From a virus: 26,065 nucleotides of DNA. The position numbers and the translations under genes were made by a program. Below are positions 6,721-15,433 of this stretch, piece after piece; the stretch's first letter is position 1, and every line of letters starts with the position of its first letter. The notes beneath the pieces were generated by a model that had not been told where the DNA came from, searched no databases, and saw only the letters and a program-made list of their open reading frames with translations. The stretch lies in IMG/VR virus record IMGVR_UViG_3300047552_002587, positions 1 to 26,065 of that record; one strand, given 5' to 3'.

Positions 6721-9700
6721 ATCAAAGACTCCGAATTTCTAGTCATGTGGTTTACTATTATCGACTCACCTTCAGTAGAAGTCAAATATTTTCTAAAATC
6801 ATCCCCATAACCTACGTTTACTATTTTTACAGCTTTACCAGAACTGTTGGAAATGTTGTTAATAGTTTGCATAAGTTGTTTGTTTTGCCCAGGTGCTAAA
6901 ACTCTTTCCCCTTTGGTGAGTTTGTAGGTGGCATTTTCAGGAACATATTCTAAACCTCCGTGAGCCTGAGGCATTGGTTGGGAAACAATTTGGGCAATCT
7001 GTGCAGCTCCCATTGCAGCGGCTAGACCAGCTAGGATTGTACCCATAGGAGGAGGAACTTCCATAGCTGCCATTACTGCAACTGCGGTTGACATTATTAC
7101 CTTAGCAGTTGCGTTAGCTTTATAGAGGGCAAAAGCTATCCTCGCCTGTTCGCTTTCTGCACCGTACATCTTAATCATACTTTCGGTGATTCCTGAGAAA
7201 GCATCTGCGGCAAGTCCAGCGATACCTGAATAGTAATTTGCGTTTAACATTGAACCCGCAGTTGCGTATTTTTCCCGTATGCGCAAAATCTCTTGCTGTT
7301 TCGCTTCTTCCGCCAGAACACTTTTAGAGGCAATATCTAATTCCTGAGCAAGACCTTGGGATAGATTATTCTGGTCTCTTTGATATTGCTGGTAATCATT
7401 AGGTATCTGAGATTGGATATAGTTATTAGCAGCTCCAGCGTTTGGATACCTTACTTGTGACAACTGCATCCTAGCTTCTTTAGCTTTTAAAGCTTTCTGA
7501 GGATTTCCCTCAAGTTCAGCAGCTTTTTCCAACACCACCACATATCTCTCAGCTTCTTCAGTATAAGCTTTTCTAGCTTCAGTTAGTTGAGCAATTGCTT
7601 GTTGTTCAGAGATATAACCTGTTGCTTTAAGATTAGCAATTTCCTGCTCACGCATTTGGAAAGCTTCTCTGGCTATACTTTGCTTAGCCTCCAGGTCAAT
7701 TGTTTTCGCTTGCTCAAGTTGTAAACTTCTACGAGTTTTTAAAAGTTCTAAAGCTTTTGTGTTTTCAGGAATTCCTTTCTCTTTATCTGCGAGCAGGGAT
7801 TTGCGTTCTCTTAGATATGCAACTTCAATTTGAGCTTCAGCAGATGCCTGTTTGCCACCACGAAGTCCGTCAATTTGTGCATTGAGTTCTTCGATTTTCT
7901 GGGCGAAAGCTTCTTCTTGAGCTATGCGTTTATCTGTCAGGTCTTTTTGTAAAGTTGCTTGGGCTAAGGCATAAGAGGATTGGATTGTCGCAGTTTTACC
8001 TGATTCTTCTCTGACCCTGACCTCACTTTCCATAGTTGCTTGGGTGTATTTATCAAGCAGGTCTCCTGTTTTTCCTTTCTCGTCGTAATATTTGAGAACT
8101 GTAGGGACATAATCTCTGGTTTCTTTTGTCAAACCTGAGAGGAAATTCTCTCCAAAAGATTTCACAGCTTTATCCACAGCCCAAGGACCAGCGTTATAAG
8201 CTGCTAAAACTTTAGGTATATTTCCATTATACCTGTCCATAAGTTGAGCAAAATACTGTTTAGAAGATTCTAAAAGAGCAGCTTGGTTAGCATCCACAAA
8301 CTCTACCAGAGGTCTTTTTATAGCTTCTGGAAGGGTGTAGTATTTCTTAGCCTTATTCCCTTTATTTGCAGCGTCTTGAAAAGCTTTGGCAGAAATTTCT
8401 AAAGCAAGAATATCCTGTGGAATCGGCATAAAAGCTTTAGCTGTAGAAGGCATAATCTGCCCCAACCCTAAAGCCCCTACAGGAGACACTTGTGATTTCT
8501 TAAACTGAGATTCATGCTTCATAACAGCGGCGAACAGCTTATCATTATCCGTAATCTGCTCACCGATTTGTTTACTTACAAGTTTAGCACCTTCGGATTG
8601 TACTTTTTGCAGCTCCAGCTCAAGTCGTATCTTCTCCGTCTGCATTTTAACATCCATGTCATGTTTTACAGCTAAGAGTTTGGAGTTTATAATCCCCTGC
8701 TCAGCGGAACTCTTTGCACTAAGTAGTTGTGTTTTGAGTAAATTCTCCTGAGTCGCTGCTTCCTCTCTGATAGCAGATTGTTTTTCCTGAGAAGCTGCTT
8801 GCACTGCTTTGGTAGAGTCATCTAGGAGTTTTGTTTGAAATTCAAACTGTCTTTGCGACATTCCTAGTTGTTCGTCAGTTATAACCTTAGCGGTTTCTTG
8901 CTCCATTTTAGCTTCAGTGTCGAGCAAGTCTTTCCTAGCAACAGCTCTGGATTCTAAATATTTCTTAAAAAGAAAAGCTTCATTTTCCTGGGAGTTTGTT
9001 AGGTTTACATTAAGGTCTTTTAATGCAGCTTTAGCAGCTTCTACAGCTGGGGAAAACCCGCCTACACCTACGTTTAGAATTTTGTTATTAACAACATCCT
9101 GAGCTAAAGCTATACGCTCTTGAATGTCCAAAGTCTGCTGTGCAGCTTCATTGTACATTTTTTGAGCTTCAATAACTTTCTCAGATTTGGATATGTCAAA
9201 ATTAACCTGAGCCTCTGGGGAACTCTTAGCACCCGCCGCCGCAGTTTCAGCATCTTGAATATCTTTAACATTCTTAGCAATTCGCTCTGCGGTTTCTTGA
9301 ATTTGTTGCCACTTGACATATACCGCAGATGCAGCTGCTAGGAGAGCAACCAAACCAATCCCTACGCTATTCGCAGCGATAAAAGAGCCTACGCCTTTGA
9401 GAGTAGTGCTTAGAGTTGTAGCAGCTGCATTGAAAAACCCCAATCTCTGCACAACTTCCAAAGCCATTAGGGTTTGCATAGATTTTACTAAATACAACAC
9501 CCCTGCACTGCCAGCAAGAGCTACGATAGTCGCTTTAACAGTTGTCAAACTCTTATCTAAACTATCACCTTCTTCGATGAAAAGTCTGAACTGTTCCAAA
9601 CTTCCTGTAACCCATTTGGTAATGTCTATCAGCATTGTTGAGGTAGATTTGTAACCAGCTTCACTTAGAAGTTCCCAAGAGGTGGACAACCTGCCAAGAC

Positions 9701-12323
9701 TAGCTTGCATACCGCTGGAAGCTCTTTCAAAAGCTACACCGCCGAATTTTTGCTCAAGCACTGTACCGAATTCTGAGACAAGTTGGTGCGGGGTAACCAG
9801 ACCAGCCTTCATATCCTTCTGCAACCTAATAGTTGCGTGATTTATATCTTCCCCAGCTTTAGCATAAGCAAGTGCCATCAAACTTACAGCACCTGGAACC
9901 CGCTGAGCTAACTGCTTAACAAGTTCTTCAGCTTGGAGCTTACCTTTAGAGAAAATCTGAGCCAGTGCTAGGAATATCCCATCGACTTCGTCCTGGGTTT
10001 TGTGTAAAGTCGTTGCAGCTGTATTTACATCTCTAAATATCTTAATAATCGTAGACAACTTTTCCCCAGCGTTTATAGCACTTGGGGCGAACTGGTTGAA
10101 AGACTTCATCAAAGCCTGGATAGGAATACCAGTTCTTTCAGCCTCAGCTCTGAAATCAAACATCTGCTTTTCAGCACCGATGAGGTTTCCTGTAACAGCT
10201 GTAAGACTGGCAAGGGAAGATTCCATCCGTATACCAGCTTGAGGGATATTCATTATCCCTTCTTCAACTTTAGACAAAATGCTTCGCAGAGCTTGGTAGA
10301 TTATCATACTACCAGCAATACGAGATACCCAGCTTTGGTGGCTAGATTCTGCTTCTTGAGTTCTTAAATTCGTCCTGTGGATTTGGTCAGTGTATGCTTT
10401 AAGCTGGTCAATGTAAAGAGCTGGGTTCGTTGCTTTTAAAGAAACATCTGGAGCGTTTACTTGAGCAGTCGGGTTGATTATGCGATTAAGCAGGGAATTA
10501 CCTTTTTTAGCATCAGCAGCTTCTTTCAACCGCAATTGCTCTGCAAGGACATTCTTAAGCCTCTCTTCCGCTGATTTAACTTCATTAGCTGTTTCAAGTC
10601 TAGCTCTTCCAGCTTGACGAATACGCTCCAAAAGCTGAAACTGGTCTAAAAGGATTCTATTCCTAGCTCCTTCAGCGGAGGATGCTGAGATAACCCCTGC
10701 TTCTGCATCTTTCCGTATCTGTGCAAGTCTATTTACTAAGCGAATTTCTGCCTCAGCTTCAAGTTGTCGCTGACGCTCTTTAATAGCTGCTATACCATTA
10801 ACTCCGTCTTGCTCTACAGCTTTTTGCATAGCAACACGTTTTCTGAAATCTGATATTTGAGCTGTTTCTGTAAGTTTAAGTTGCTCTAACCGCAGGTTTT
10901 CTACATCTCTAATCCCTTTCAACCAAGCAGCGTTTTGCTGTTCTTGAGCTGAGATGTTTCTTAGAGCTGCGGCTGTTTGAGCATCTGTAATCACAGTAAG
11001 TGCTTTGACTCTATCTTCATACTTCGCAATAGCTGCTGTAGAGAAAGTATCCTTTGCAGTATCTGGCAGGTTCGCACTGCCAATACTATTAAGTTTTGTA
11101 GCTAAATCCGCTTTAAGTTGACGCAGCTTCTCAGCTTCTTCTATACGAATAGCTGTTACACTATTAACCCCTTCTTTCGTCAGAGCTTTTTCTTTCGCCA
11201 AAGCAGAATTTAAAATCGCTAACTTATTACTCGTAGCTTCTTGGTACAGTCGTAAACTTTCAATCGCCGCACTTTTTTCTAAATCTGCTTGTTCCTTAAT
11301 CCTTTTCTTCTCAGCATCTGCAATGAGTTTGCTATTAATCTTTAAAGCTTCTGCATGGTCTTTTTCTAAACTTTCCTGAGCTTTTACAGCAGAAACTCTT
11401 TTAGCATAAGCTTCTTCAATAGCAAGCTGTTGTTTTTTATAATTGTCAAGTATCTTATCCAGCGCAGCTTGCTGAGAGCTTAAATCCATCCCTGAGGAAG
11501 ATACTCTATCCAAACCTGCATCTCGGTTCAGGGTTATCTTCGCAAGACCATCCCTTCTCTTAGCATCAGCGGCTGCTAAACTATCTGCACCACTTTTTAT
11601 AATAGCAACTTCTTTCCCTATCTCTCCTTGCAACAGTACCAGTCTTCTATTCAAATATTCCTGAAAAGCTTCAACATCCTTTGCCCTTCCAGCCTTCTCA
11701 ACTTCCAAAGCTTTTAACTTTTCGGTCGCTGTTTCATGAGCTGCAAGTATCTCCTTTTTGTAAGTTTCATCAATTGCGTTTCCCTGTGCAAGTAAATTTA
11801 CATTACTTTTTGAAGTGTCTAGGTCTTTAAAAGCTGCATTTCTCTTAAACTCAGCCTGTCTTAAAGCTTCAGCTTCTTGCAACTTAATGGCTCTTATACT
11901 ATTACTACCTTCGCGGATAATTGCAACTTCTGCCTCAACCTCAGCTTTGATAATTCTCAAACTTTCTTCAGAAGCTTTTTTAGTAATCTCAGCTCGCTGC
12001 TTGTCAATTTCCCCAAGCCCTGCTTTTATGTTTGTGATATATCCTGAACCACTGGAATCTAGTGCAGGGAAGCTTCCAGCAGTATTATCAACAATCGTAA
12101 GAGTCTTTATCTTCTCCTGAAGTCTTTTGAAATCCTCTAAATTCTTCAACGTAACCTGCATGGTTGCATTAAAAGCTTTAGTCTTTTCGTCCAGTTTTAC
12201 AAAACCTCCAGAGACATTTCCACTGAAACCTTTTAACAAAGTCTCAGCAGCTTCCATAGTTTTTTCAAAACTAGACAAATCCCCTGCTATACCAATTGTG
12301 AATGTCTTTGAATTATTAGCCAT
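6717..12323 (-). CDS. Tape measure protein with internal lytic transglycosylase domain
   Basis: Encodes 1868 aa, about twice lambda gpH (853 aa). Order: an alpha-helical, Ala/Glu/Lys/Arg-rich N-terminal region of ~620 residues with four degenerate repeats; a classic tape-measure domain near residue 800 (GKLQAEELVKQLAQRVPGA); two hydrophobic segments at roughly 928-950 and 984-1003; an SLT lytic transglycosylase domain with the catalytic Glu in HESQF (E1271), then GALGLGQIMPSTA and AYNAGPWAV; more coiled coil; and a C-terminus with the usual AHGGLEYVPE and KGERVLAPGQN. It sets tail length and probably cuts peptidoglycan during DNA entry. The start at 12323 gives MANNSKTFTIG and an 8-base overlap with the preceding frame; an in-frame ATG at 12359 would add 12 residues. 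Neither start has a strong Shine-Dalgarno. Confidence 0.93.
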   Translation of the reverse strand: MANNSKTFTIGIAGDLSSFEKTMEAAETLLKGFSGNVSGGFVKLDEKTKAFNATMQVTLKNLEDFKRLQEKIKTLTIVDNTAGSFPALDSSGSGYITNIKAGLGEIDKQRAEITKKASEESLRIIKAEVEAEVAIIREGSNSIRAIKLQEAEALRQAEFKRNAAFKDLDTSKSNVNLLAQGNAIDETYKKEILAAHETATEKLKALEVEKAGRAKDVEAFQEYLNRRLVLLQGEIGKEVAIIKSGADSLAAADAKRRDGLAKITLNRDAGLDRVSSSGMDLSSQQAALDKILDNYKKQQLAIEEAYAKRVSAVKAQESLEKDHAEALKINSKLIADAEKKRIKEQADLEKSAAIESLRLYQEATSNKLAILNSALAKEKALTKEGVNSVTAIRIEEAEKLRQLKADLATKLNSIGSANLPDTAKDTFSTAAIAKYEDRVKALTVITDAQTAAALRNISAQEQQNAAWLKGIRDVENLRLEQLKLTETAQISDFRKRVAMQKAVEQDGVNGIAAIKERQRQLEAEAEIRLVNRLAQIRKDAEAGVISASSAEGARNRILLDQFQLLERIRQAGRARLETANEVKSAEERLKNVLAEQLRLKEAADAKKGNSLLNRIINPTAQVNAPDVSLKATNPALYIDQLKAYTDQIHRTNLRTQEAESSHQSWVSRIAGSMIIYQALRSILSKVEEGIMNIPQAGIRMESSLASLTAVTGNLIGAEKQMFDFRAEAERTGIPIQALMKSFNQFAPSAINAGEKLSTIIKIFRDVNTAATTLHKTQDEVDGIFLALAQIFSKGKLQAEELVKQLAQRVPGAVSLMALAYAKAGEDINHATIRLQKDMKAGLVTPHQLVSEFGTVLEQKFGGVAFERASSGMQASLGRLSTSWELLSEAGYKSTSTMLIDITKWVTGSLEQFRLFIEEGDSLDKSLTTVKATIVALAGSAGVLYLVKSMQTLMALEVVQRLGFFNAAATTLSTTLKGVGSFIAANSVGIGLVALLAAASAVYVKWQQIQETAERIAKNVKDIQDAETAAAGAKSSPEAQVNFDISKSEKVIEAQKMYNEAAQQTLDIQERIALAQDVVNNKILNVGVGGFSPAVEAAKAALKDLNVNLTNSQENEAFLFKKYLESRAVARKDLLDTEAKMEQETAKVITDEQLGMSQRQFEFQTKLLDDSTKAVQAASQEKQSAIREEAATQENLLKTQLLSAKSSAEQGIINSKLLAVKHDMDVKMQTEKIRLELELQKVQSEGAKLVSKQIGEQITDNDKLFAAVMKHESQFKKSQVSPVGALGLGQIMPSTAKAFMPIPQDILALEISAKAFQDAANKGNKAKKYYTLPEAIKRPLVEFVDANQAALLESSKQYFAQLMDRYNGNIPKVLAAYNAGPWAVDKAVKSFGENFLSGLTKETRDYVPTVLKYYDEKGKTGDLLDKYTQATMESEVRVREESGKTATIQSSYALAQATLQKDLTDKRIAQEEAFAQKIEELNAQIDGLRGGKQASAEAQIEVAYLRERKSLLADKEKGIPENTKALELLKTRRSLQLEQAKTIDLEAKQSIAREAFQMREQEIANLKATGYISEQQAIAQLTEARKAYTEEAERYVVVLEKAAELEGNPQKALKAKEARMQLSQVRYPNAGAANNYIQSQIPNDYQQYQRDQNNLSQGLAQELDIASKSVLAEEAKQQEILRIREKYATAGSMLNANYYSGIAGLAADAFSGITESMIKMYGAESEQARIAFALYKANATAKVIMSTAVAVMAAMEVPPPMGTILAGLAAAMGAAQIAQIVSQPMPQAHGGLEYVPENATYKLTKGERVLAPGQNKQLMQTINNISNSSGKAVKIVNVGYGDDFRKYLTSTEGESIIVNHMTRNSESLI

Positions 12324-12723
12324 CTTCTGTCTCTGTCTCTGGTTGGTTAGTTTTGACATCTTTATAAAGAGTCTTTAGAAAACCTGAATGAATATATGCC
12401 AAATTCACCAGGGCTTCTAAAAAATCAATATCAAGTTTTTTGCACACTGTCTCAATAAGGGCTGGGTTTAGTGCATCTTCTACAGGATATAGCCTAACAT
12501 ACTCATAAGCTTTTAAAAACTTCTCATGAATATCCCACAAATAAAAAAACTCTGCAAGGGCTTCCTCACAGAGTTCTTTGTCTTCATCTTCATCATCCAG
12601 AACTTCCACACCACTTCCAAGAACTTTTACCCTCTGTTCTTCTAAAGCTTGTGCAGCTTTCCTTTCTGACTCAACTCTGTAGTTTAATACAATTTGTGCT
12701 AAAAAATCCCCAGCCCCAGTTAG
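12316..12723 (-). CDS. gpT-like extension of the tail-assembly chaperone, made by -1 frameshift
   Basis: This 135-codon frame is open without interruption from the slippery site at 12723-12729 to its TAA at 12316, but it lacks an ATG; the only credible independent start is a GTG at 12609 without a good Shine-Dalgarno. Reading -1 after the heptamer continues the gpG-like protein with Leu-Thr-Gly-Ala-Gly and gives a fusion of about 308 aa spanning 12316-13241. The extension has an acidic stretch (VLDDEDEDKELCEEAL) and a helical C-terminus. In lambda the equivalent gpG/gpGT pair, made by a -1 slip, chaperones the tape measure and recruits tail tube subunits. The position immediately upstream of the tape measure gene fits that role. 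Confidence 0.75.
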   Translation of the reverse strand, partial: LTGAGDFLAQIVLNYRVESERKAAQALEEQRVKVLGSGVEVLDDEDEDKELCEEALAEFFYLWDIHEKFLKAYEYVRLYPVEDALNPALIETVCKKLDIDFLEALVNLAYIHSGFLKTLYKDVKTNQPETETEDG

Positions 12724-13241
12724 TTTTTTATTGAGGCTTCTTCAGTAAGCTGGATGTTATAAAACACCTCATTCATACCTTTTGTTAAGGCGGAACTCCA
12801 GGGATTTGAATCCAGAAGAATGTCCAAGAGGAAGTTCAGACAATCCTCAGGCTCTCCCCAGAGTTCCTCATTCTTTTTAACCGTTCTGGTGTCGGCGATT
12901 ACCATTTTCTCAGGTTTCTTCCCATCTTCATGAATAAACAGTGGAAATTGGCGAATGGCAATGACCTGAGTTTTAATAAAAGCTTTCAAATCTTTAGCTT
13001 TTTCAAGTTCAAAATCTGAAAATGCTTTCCCAATCTCTTCGACAGGGATTTTTATCAAATCTTCATCACTCAGTTTACGGTTTGTAATTTCACGAAACTC
13101 CTGAAGTTTTACATCAGCTTCTTGAGACCCATAACGTTTAAAAGTTACGAAAAGGGTTTCAATAAAACCTGCTGCATCTTTGTAAGATTTAACAGGGATT
13201 TCAACTTCAGGTGTTTGTAAAGATATATAAAACTTTTTCAT
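12720..13241 (-). CDS. Tail assembly chaperone, lambda gpG-like
   Basis: A 173-aa, charged, mostly helical protein (MKKFYISLQTPEVEIPVKSY at the start) encoded between the tail tube and the tape measure, the standard slot of the tail assembly chaperone. It is not a virion component in known systems; it binds the tape measure and delivers tube subunits. The start is supported by GAGGAA 8 bases before the ATG. Its 3' end carries the frameshift site described separately, so it should be made both as this short form and as the longer fusion. Sequence similarity to lambda gpG itself is not obvious by eye; identification rests on order, size and the frameshift. Confidence 0.75.
   Translation of the reverse strand: MKKFYISLQTPEVEIPVKSYKDAAGFIETLFVTFKRYGSQEADVKLQEFREITNRKLSDEDLIKIPVEEIGKAFSDFELEKAKDLKAFIKTQVIAIRQFPLFIHEDGKKPEKMVIADTRTVKKNEELWGEPEDCLNFLLDILLDSNPWSSALTKGMNEVFYNIQLTEEASIKN
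12723..12729 (-). promoter_or_regulatory. Slippery heptamer A-AAA-AAC for -1 programmed frameshifting
   Basis: On the minus strand the last sense codons of the gpG-like gene read ATA AAA AAC TAA. The heptamer A AAA AAC is in the correct X-XXY-YYZ phase and directly abuts the stop codon. A -1 slip opens a frame that runs 135 codons to the tape measure start. I see no convincing downstream pseudoknot; a weak stem around GCTGGGG may exist. This heptamer is a recognised -1 site, although A-AAA-AAG is usually stronger in bacteria. Confidence 0.75.
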
Positions 13242-13269
13242 TTTTGCTTCCTCGGCTGATGAAAAATAA

Positions 13270-14367
13270 TTAACGCCACGCTAACTTAACGTGACCACAG
13301 TTTTTAAACGTTAAATCTCTGCCAATCTTGCCATCGATAGTTGTTTCTTTACTATCGGCAAGTTGCAGTTTTGTAAACTCGATGTAATACTTCTTACCAT
13401 CGACAGCACCCCATTGGAAACCGAACTGAAAGAACGCTTCCAACATAGCACCTGTATGCAAACTGTACTTCGCGACCGCGTCTGGCTCCAGATACCCAGC
13501 AGTGCCGATTTCAGGCTCCATGATACTAATAACAACATCTGTGTTTTGAGTTTTTAAAATATACTCATCACCGCAGGTTGTTTGGATACGATTCAACACA
13601 TATCCAAAAAGGTTCGCCGCGACAATATGCTGGATACAAAATGTGATAACGTTACCTGTAAAAGCAGCAGGCAAATCAGTGCCATCAACATAAGGAACAA
13701 ATTGTGCTTGTTTGACCTGATTAGGTCTAATCGGTGCAGCGATTGCACTTTTTTGTTGACCATAATCTGCAACAACCGTAGTTCGGGCTTCAGGGAATAA
13801 TTCAGGTGGTTCCAGCAATTCAACAGGAATACCTTTCAGCATCCATGTTAAAATCGCACGCTTACCGATGGTAATATCCAAATCGACCTGAGCACGGCAA
13901 TTAAAGAAACGGAACAACTTTTGCACAAGCGGAGTCTGAGGAGCTACACGAGAAACTAACGCTGTACCTACAGCACCTGTATCTCCAAGGTCGTCTAATT
14001 GCACCTGATGTGTCGCATCCGCTGTATAAGTAACTGTAGCACCAGCGATTTCCATTAATCTTTCTAGTGGAAAGTTCGCTTCTGAGGCTGGTGTAGAGCC
14101 AGTGAGAGCAGCATAATCAACCAAAGCAGGAAAAAAGGTCTTAAAACCAATCTCACCTGTTCTATCAATAATACTTGTAAAAACTTCTTTGCTTGTCTGG
14201 TCATCTGCGTACTCCACAGTTTCTGTAGTATTTGGCATTGCAAACGTAGGTTCAAAACCTGCAACAGCATCTGTAGAAACAATTGCTGAAGCAGGTTGTG
14301 CAACGTTGGAGGCTGATTGAAGTTTTAAATAAACCTGCTTAGCCTTCTCATCATAAAAATTACTCAT
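13270..14367 (-). CDS. Major tail tube protein
   Basis: Encodes 365 aa, upstream of the chaperone pair. The protein is beta-rich, with alternating hydrophobic stretches, few Cys residues and no enzymatic motif; regions such as TTETVEYADDQTSKEVFTSI and the C-terminal IGRDLTFKNCGHVKLAWR look like tube-forming beta strands. It is larger than lambda gpV (246 aa), so it may carry an extra surface domain. An AAGG lies 9 bases before the ATG. Note the CG-containing codons and codon choice here and in the capsid gene, which look somewhat better optimised than in neighbouring genes, as expected for the most abundant virion proteins. Assignment is from order and size. Confidence 0.75.
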   Translation of the reverse strand: MSNFYDEKAKQVYLKLQSASNVAQPASAIVSTDAVAGFEPTFAMPNTTETVEYADDQTSKEVFTSIIDRTGEIGFKTFFPALVDYAALTGSTPASEANFPLERLMEIAGATVTYTADATHQVQLDDLGDTGAVGTALVSRVAPQTPLVQKLFRFFNCRAQVDLDITIGKRAILTWMLKGIPVELLEPPELFPEARTTVVADYGQQKSAIAAPIRPNQVKQAQFVPYVDGTDLPAAFTGNVITFCIQHIVAANLFGYVLNRIQTTCGDEYILKTQNTDVVISIMEPEIGTAGYLEPDAVAKYSLHTGAMLEAFFQFGFQWGAVDGKKYYIEFTKLQLADSKETTIDGKIGRDLTFKNCGHVKLAWR

Positions 14368-14402
14368 AATAAATTACCTTATAGAGTGGTTAGAAAACTG
14401 CA

Positions 14403-14624
14403 TTAAGCATTGCTTTTTGCAGAACTTGCTTTTGCAGCAATCGGTATGTCTGAGACATCAGCATAAACTTCACCACAAGGTAGATTTGCAATGAGAGCTT
14501 GCTTAGCAGCTTCAGCAATTGGTGAACCGTTAATCATGTCAATGTTCTGTCTGCGAATAGCAGCTACAGTTAGTGTAGAGTTCAGCACTTCAAATGTACC
14601 GTCTGGGTGTAGTATTCTGGGCAT
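14403..14624 (-). CDS. Small conserved-looking protein, 73 aa, unknown
   Basis: A 73-aa protein starting MPRILHPDGTFEVLNSTL, chosen because the ATG at 14624 has a near-perfect Shine-Dalgarno (AAGGAG, 6-base spacing). An upstream in-frame ATG at 14720 would only translate AT-rich intergenic sequence and overlap the tail terminator gene. Central residues are helical (AAIRRQNIDMINGSPIAEAA) and the C-terminus is Ala/Ser/Lys-rich. It lies between the tail terminator and the tail tube genes. I do not recognise the family. The strong ribosome binding site and its place in the tail block suggest a virion or tail-assembly role, but the sequence does not show which. Confidence 0.6.
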   Translation of the reverse strand: MPRILHPDGTFEVLNSTLTVAAIRRQNIDMINGSPIAEAAKQALIANLPCGEVYADVSDIPIAAKASSAKSNA

Positions 14625-14688
14625 TTTGTTCTCCTTAAAATCACAATGGGTTATTTTATTAATTTTAATAAATTCACAATAAGTTATT

Positions 14689-15111
14689 CTAAACTTCCTG
14701 TGTAACGTTCGGCATTTCAATCCTGTAGAAACTTAGCCACAGTATTCTACCATCAGCAACGTTTTTACTAAACTGTCTGTGTGGGGTTATGCCTGAATAA
14801 AGAGCTTCTTCAGGTAAGGGGATGTATCCTGAAACAGTTGTATGCACCTGCCGCCATACTAAAGAGAAATCTGTAACTTTGCAATTTAACTGCACGAAGA
14901 AAAACTGATACAAACTTTCCGCATAAGCGACCATAGGACTAACAGTTTCCCCAGAGCCAAGGATGTCATTAACTTCAACTGAATGATACCCAATAACAAC
15001 AGTCGGTGGGTCGTTTATGTTTGATACTGAAGTTTCCGAACCATCTGAAAGGTGTGTAGCTATACCAGTGTCTGTTTGGACTTTTGCTACTAAACCTGCT
15101 AAGTCATACAT
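14689..15111 (-). CDS. Tail terminator, lambda gpU-like (by position)
   Basis: A 140-aa protein close in length to lambda gpU (131 aa), encoded two genes upstream of the tail tube. Proteins in this slot cap the tube at the head-proximal end and stop its elongation. The sequence has the mixed alpha/beta look of that fold, with an N-terminal helix (MYDLAGLVAKVQTDTG) and central beta strands (PPTVVIGYHSVEV, ILWLSFYRIEM). The start overlaps the upstream gene by 8 bases. No diagnostic motif allows certainty; a head-tail joining protein is the main alternative. Confidence 0.55.
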   Translation of the reverse strand: MYDLAGLVAKVQTDTGIATHLSDGSETSVSNINDPPTVVIGYHSVEVNDILGSGETVSPMVAYAESLYQFFFVQLNCKVTDFSLVWRQVHTTVSGYIPLPEEALYSGITPHRQFSKNVADGRILWLSFYRIEMPNVTQEV

Positions 15112-15433
15112 GAACTTTATCCCTGAAACTTAAAGTTATTTCTGAAACCCCTGAATTATCAGGGCGTTCTTTTAAAGCAATGAAGTTGTAAAGGTAAGTC
15201 CCATCAGTTACTGTAAATGCTGTACTATCAGCAATTGCAAGCCTATCCCACTCACTTGTCCTGCAAAGCATTGTGTATAGGGTTTCTACAGTGGGAATAC
15301 CCCCGAAACCTGTAGAACCTCCATCAACAGTGTACAACTCAAAATTAAGAACTCCTTTTAAAACACCTGAAGGGAATGTAATATTCTCCCCTAGTTTTAA
15401 AAACAAATCTTCTAATCCAGGTTCTGGCATCAT
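15104..15433 (-). CDS. Candidate head-tail joining / stopper protein (FII-like)
   Basis: A 109-aa protein similar in size to lambda gpFII (117 aa), with a short N-terminal helix (PGLEDLFLKLGENITFPSG), a central loop rich in Gly and Thr, and C-terminal beta strands ending SEITLSFRDKVHV. That layout suits a head-completion protein that seals the portal or joins it to the tail. Two consecutive ATG codons (15433 and 15430) are possible; the first forms an ATGA overlap with the preceding gene. In lambda, FII comes before Z, whereas this gene follows the Z-like one. The function is inferred from size and place only. Confidence 0.45.
   Translation of the reverse strand: MMPEPGLEDLFLKLGENITFPSGVLKGVLNFELYTVDGGSTGFGGIPTVETLYTMLCRTSEWDRLAIADSTAFTVTDGTYLYNFIALKERPDNSGVSEITLSFRDKVHV

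Noticed and set aside
9110-9654. Open frames on both strands within the tape measure gene
   Set aside because: They are shadows of a single long gene with biased composition; none has a start signal or recognisable domain.
12316-12609. Stand-alone 97-aa gene starting at GTG 12609
   Set aside because: The frame is open upstream to the slippery heptamer, the GTG has no good Shine-Dalgarno, and the frameshift model explains it better.
13311-13823. Several open frames antisense to or overlapping the tail tube gene
   Set aside because: Leu/Ser/Cys-rich translations without ribosome binding sites, fully covered by the tail tube gene.
14625-14720. N-terminal extension of the 73-aa protein to 105 aa
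   Set aside because: It would translate AT-rich intergenic sequence overlapping the tail terminator gene; the ATG at 14624 has a near-ideal ribosome binding site.
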